From Kiritimatiellia bacterium (lineage in GTDB: Bacteria; Verrucomicrobiota; Kiritimatiellia; CAIQIC01; Lenti-01): 6,626 nucleotides of DNA. The stretch lies in contig JAHDSS010000029.1 in the NCBI GenBank assembly GCA_018432565.1, positions 1 to 6,626 on the forward strand, written 5' to 3'. How positions within the stretch are numbered: position 1 is the first letter of the stretch; every line of letters starts with the position of its first letter. The translations under genes and the position numbers were made by a program. A model generated the notes under the pieces. That model did not search any database, had not been told where the DNA came from, and saw nothing but the letters and a program-made list of their open reading frames with translations. This document shows, in pieces, positions 4,531 to 6,626 of this stretch.

Positions 4531-5397
4531 GTGGCCTCTCGAACAACAGCATCCAGACGGGGCAACCGCCGGCGCGAAAGCGTGCTGAAGGCGGCGGCAT
4601 CCGCCGACCGCCGCCGGACGCGCCGCCGCCTGGCGTGGCGCTGGCTGGCGCTGCTGGCGGGGATTCCGCTGCTGCTCGGCGGGCTGGCGTGGGGCGGTGC
4701 CCTGGCGTGGCGGGCGATGTTTTCGGAGAATGACTTTTTCGTGATCCGCCAGATCGAGGTGACGACGGACGGCAGCCTGGGACGGGGGCATATCCTGGAA
4801 TATGCCCGGGTGAGCGAGGGGATGAATCTGTTTGCGGTGGATCCGAAGTCGGTCCGGGATCTGCTGATGAGCGTGCCGGTGGTGGGGCAGGCGCAGGTGG
4901 GGCGGCGCCTGCCGGACACGCTGGTGATTGATGTGACGGAGCGGGTGGCGGTGGCGCGGCTGGGCCGGGCGGGCTCGGGCAGCCCGCTGGCGGTGGATGC
5001 GCAGGGGCATGTCCTGGGGCCGAGTTCGGTGCGGGCGAGCCTGCCGGTCATTGCGGGCGTGCGGGATGTGGGGCTGCGGCCGGGGGACGTGGTGAAGGAT
5101 CCGATGCTGGCGGAGGCCTTGCAGGTGCTGGACCTGTGCACCCGGCCGGAACTGCGGGCGGAACTGGCGGTGACGACCATCGGGGTGGGCGGCGAGGATC
5201 ACCTGGACGTAGGGCTGGCAACGGGCGAGCAGGTGCTGCTGTCGCGCGAAGAGATGGAGGAGAAACTGGACAAGCTGCGCCGCATGCGGCGGGAGGCGCG
5301 GCGCCGGGGCCTGGACCTGGCGGTGTATGACATGACGGTGGAGCGCAATTACGTGGGACGTCCGGCCGCGTGGAAGGATCCGGCGGAGCGGGACTGA
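4531..5397 (+). CDS. ftsQ: Cell division protein FtsQ
   Basis: FtsQ (DivIB family) is a bitopic inner-membrane protein that, in characterised bacteria, links early divisome proteins to FtsB/FtsL and the septal synthase. From GTG 4531 the protein has 288 residues. It has an Arg-rich cytoplasmic tail (about 1-38, including RRRTRRR), one membrane helix at about 39-60 (LALLAGIPLLLGGLAWGG), and a POTRA domain at about 68-144. The POTRA domain starts FFVIRQIEV, passes through SEGMNLFAVDPKSVRDLL and ends LPDTLVIDVTERVAVARL. The FtsQ beta domain follows (LAVDAQGHVLGPS, then LPVIAGVRDVGLRPGDVV). The C-terminus is basic and helical, then YDMTVERNYVGRP. The start is uncertain. GTG 4510 is in frame but would leave almost no leader after the candidate promoter; GTG 4531 has AAAGGGA close upstream. 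It is followed by ftsA after 29 bases and separated from ddl by two unrelated genes. Confidence 0.9.
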   Translation: MASRTTASRRGNRRRESVLKAAASADRRRTRRRLAWRWLALLAGIPLLLGGLAWGGALAWRAMFSENDFFVIRQIEVTTDGSLGRGHILEYARVSEGMNLFAVDPKSVRDLLMSVPVVGQAQVGRRLPDTLVIDVTERVAVARLGRAGSGSPLAVDAQGHVLGPSSVRASLPVIAGVRDVGLRPGDVVKDPMLAEALQVLDLCTRPELRAELAVTTIGVGGEDHLDVGLATGEQVLLSREEMEEKLDKLRRMRREARRRGLDLAVYDMTVERNYVGRPAAWKDPAERD

Positions 5398-5426
5398 CGC
5401 CGGGACCGGAAAGGGATGGAGCAGGG

Positions 5427-6623
5427 ATGAGCATGGAACCGATTGTGGCGGTGGAAATCGGCACGAACCGGGCCCGGGTGTTCGTGGGCGAGGCCCGCGA
5501 GGACGGCGCGCTGATGATCACGGCGGTGGGGGATTGCGCGAGCAGCGGCATGCGCAAGGGGGAGCTGTTCCATTTCGAGAGCGCCAGCCAGTGCCTGGAG
5601 CGGGCGCTGCGGCAGGCAGAGGATGCGGCGAACCTGACGGTGAACGAAGTGCATGTGGCGCTGTCGGGGTCGCAGATCGAGGGCATGCCGAACCGGGGGG
5701 AGATTCCGGTGGACGGGGAGATCACGGCGGAGCACGTGGAGCATGTCTGCCGGGTGGCGCGGGAGGTGACCCTGCCGGCGGACCGGGAAATTCTGCACAG
5801 CATTGTGGGGCAGTTCAGCGTGGACGGGCTGTGCGGGGTGAAGCCGGAGGGCATGGTGGGGCAGAAGCTGGCGGCGGACGTGCTGATTGTGCACGGGCAG
5901 CATGCGCGGATGTTCAACCTGGTGAGGGTGGTGAAGGGGCTGAAGCTGGAGGTGGCGGATCTGCTGTTCAGCGGGCTGTGCGCGGCGATGTCGGCGCTGT
6001 CGGCGGAGCAGAAGCTGCAGGGGGTGCTGCTGATAGACCTGGGCGGGGGCACCACGGACTACATGGCCTATGCACAGGCCAAGATCGCGGATGCGGGGGC
6101 GATCGGCGTGGGCGGCGATCATGTGACCAACGACATTGCCAAGGCGTTCCGGCTGTCCACGATGGAGGCGGAGGCGTTGAAAATCCAGCATGGCGACGCG
6201 ATGGTGAGCGCGGCGGGGCGGACGCGGCGGCTGCCGCTGCCGGCGGCGGCGGGGGAAACGCCGCGGACGGCGAAGCTGTCGGATCTGCAGAGCGTGATTC
6301 ACCTGCGCATGGAAGAGACGTTCGGGCTGATCCGGGCGCGGCTGCAGCGGCAGAACCTGCTGCATCTGCTGGGCGGCGGGGTGGTGCTGACGGGCGGGGG
6401 GGCATACCTGAAGAATGTGGCCCAGCTGGCGGAAAAAGTGTTCGGGCTGCCGTGCGAGATCGGCGGGCCGCGCAATGTCAGCGGCCTGACGGCGAACCTG
6501 TCTGGGCCGGAATACGCGACGGGGGTGGGGGCGGTGCTGTGCGCCTACAAGAACGCCTGCCTGCGGCAGGAACAGGCCCGGAGCGTCTGGCGGCGGCTGG
6601 GGCAGTGGTTTGGGCTGGGGTGA
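5427..6623 (+). CDS. ftsA: Cell division protein FtsA
   Basis: FtsA is the actin-like ATPase that tethers FtsZ to the inner membrane and recruits later divisome proteins. The 398-residue protein is complete. It shows the phosphate-1 strand IVAVEIGTNRARVFVGE (6-22, with Glu where many FtsAs have Asp), and the 1C subdomain typical of FtsA (VHVALSGSQIEGMPNRGEIP and the following region). Next are phosphate-2 LLIDLGGGTTDYMAY (Asp204, Gly206-208), GVGGDHVTNDIAKAF (227-241), and the adenosine motif VVLTGGGAYLKNV (around 319-331). The C-terminal amphipathic membrane-targeting helix is SVWRRLGQWFGL (386-397). ATG 5427 has GGAG (5418-5421) five bases upstream. ATG 5433 is a close alternative, and a GTG at 5370 would overlap ftsQ without reason. 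It is probably co-transcribed with ftsQ; ftsZ would be expected just beyond the window. Confidence 0.96.
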   Translation: MSMEPIVAVEIGTNRARVFVGEAREDGALMITAVGDCASSGMRKGELFHFESASQCLERALRQAEDAANLTVNEVHVALSGSQIEGMPNRGEIPVDGEITAEHVEHVCRVAREVTLPADREILHSIVGQFSVDGLCGVKPEGMVGQKLAADVLIVHGQHARMFNLVRVVKGLKLEVADLLFSGLCAAMSALSAEQKLQGVLLIDLGGGTTDYMAYAQAKIADAGAIGVGGDHVTNDIAKAFRLSTMEAEALKIQHGDAMVSAAGRTRRLPLPAAAGETPRTAKLSDLQSVIHLRMEETFGLIRARLQRQNLLHLLGGGVVLTGGGAYLKNVAQLAEKVFGLPCEIGGPRNVSGLTANLSGPEYATGVGAVLCAYKNACLRQEQARSVWRRLGQWFGLG

Positions 6624-6626
6624 GCG

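Noticed and set aside
4359..5202. Minus-strand open frames over ftsQ and its upstream region
   Set aside because: Antisense to the FtsQ membrane helix and POTRA domain; composition is typical of a GC-rich shadow frame.
5370..5426. GTG 5370 as the ftsA start
   Set aside because: It would overlap the ftsQ end and add 19 low-complexity residues. ATG 5427 has GGAG at good spacing and gives the usual FtsA N-terminus.
5048..6405. Minus-strand open frames antisense to ftsQ and ftsA
   Set aside because: Pro/Ser/Arg-rich translations with no domain, opposite clearly conserved FtsA motifs.

Overview
The window is a GC-rich bacterial chromosome segment carrying part of the division and cell wall (dcw) cluster. 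It holds six genes. In order they are: the 5' part of mtnA (minus strand, running off the left edge), a small REP-associated tyrosine transposase (RAYT, plus), ddl (plus), an azoR-like FMN quinone/azo reductase (plus), a two-domain winged-helix regulator (minus), ftsQ (plus) and ftsA (plus, ending three bases before the right edge). The ddl-ftsQ-ftsA order, the very G-rich plus strand and the intergenic TTTTCCA-N5-TGGAAAA palindromes suggest a member of the Verrucomicrobiota/Kiritimatiellota (PVC) group. That placement is an inference; no marker here settles it.

Left part (1-2088): mtnA is followed by two gene-free stretches on either side of the RAYT gene. Both contain several copies of one REP/BIME-like unit built on GGAGCC-GGGACGACCTCGTCCC, in both orientations. 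This is the arrangement expected of a RAYT and its REP sequences. Just before ddl lie a candidate promoter (1962-1991) and three 19-bp palindromes TTTTCCA-N5-TGGAAAA in the presumed leader.

Middle (2089-4530): ddl and the azoR-like gene overlap by ATGA and are probably co-translated. They end in a 62-nt near-continuous hairpin that contains two more copies of the palindrome motif, one of them incomplete. The convergent regulator gene comes next. It encodes two consecutive winged-helix domains that look like an internal duplication. Its promoter carries a 10-bp GTTTATAAAC palindrome over the -10 box, and the 23-bp element containing it recurs exactly 89 bp further upstream, towards ftsQ.

Right part (4531-6623): ftsQ and ftsA are 29 bp apart and encode the membrane-anchored divisome scaffold and the actin-like FtsZ anchor. 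ftsZ would be expected just outside the window. Ddl supplies D-Ala-D-Ala for peptidoglycan, so ddl, ftsQ and ftsA form one functional unit. The azoR-like and regulator genes are an insertion into the usual ddl-ftsQ junction. The most interesting items are the RAYT/REP island, the repeated TTTTCCA palindromes flanking the ddl-azoR unit, and the duplicated-domain regulator with its paired operator-like repeats.
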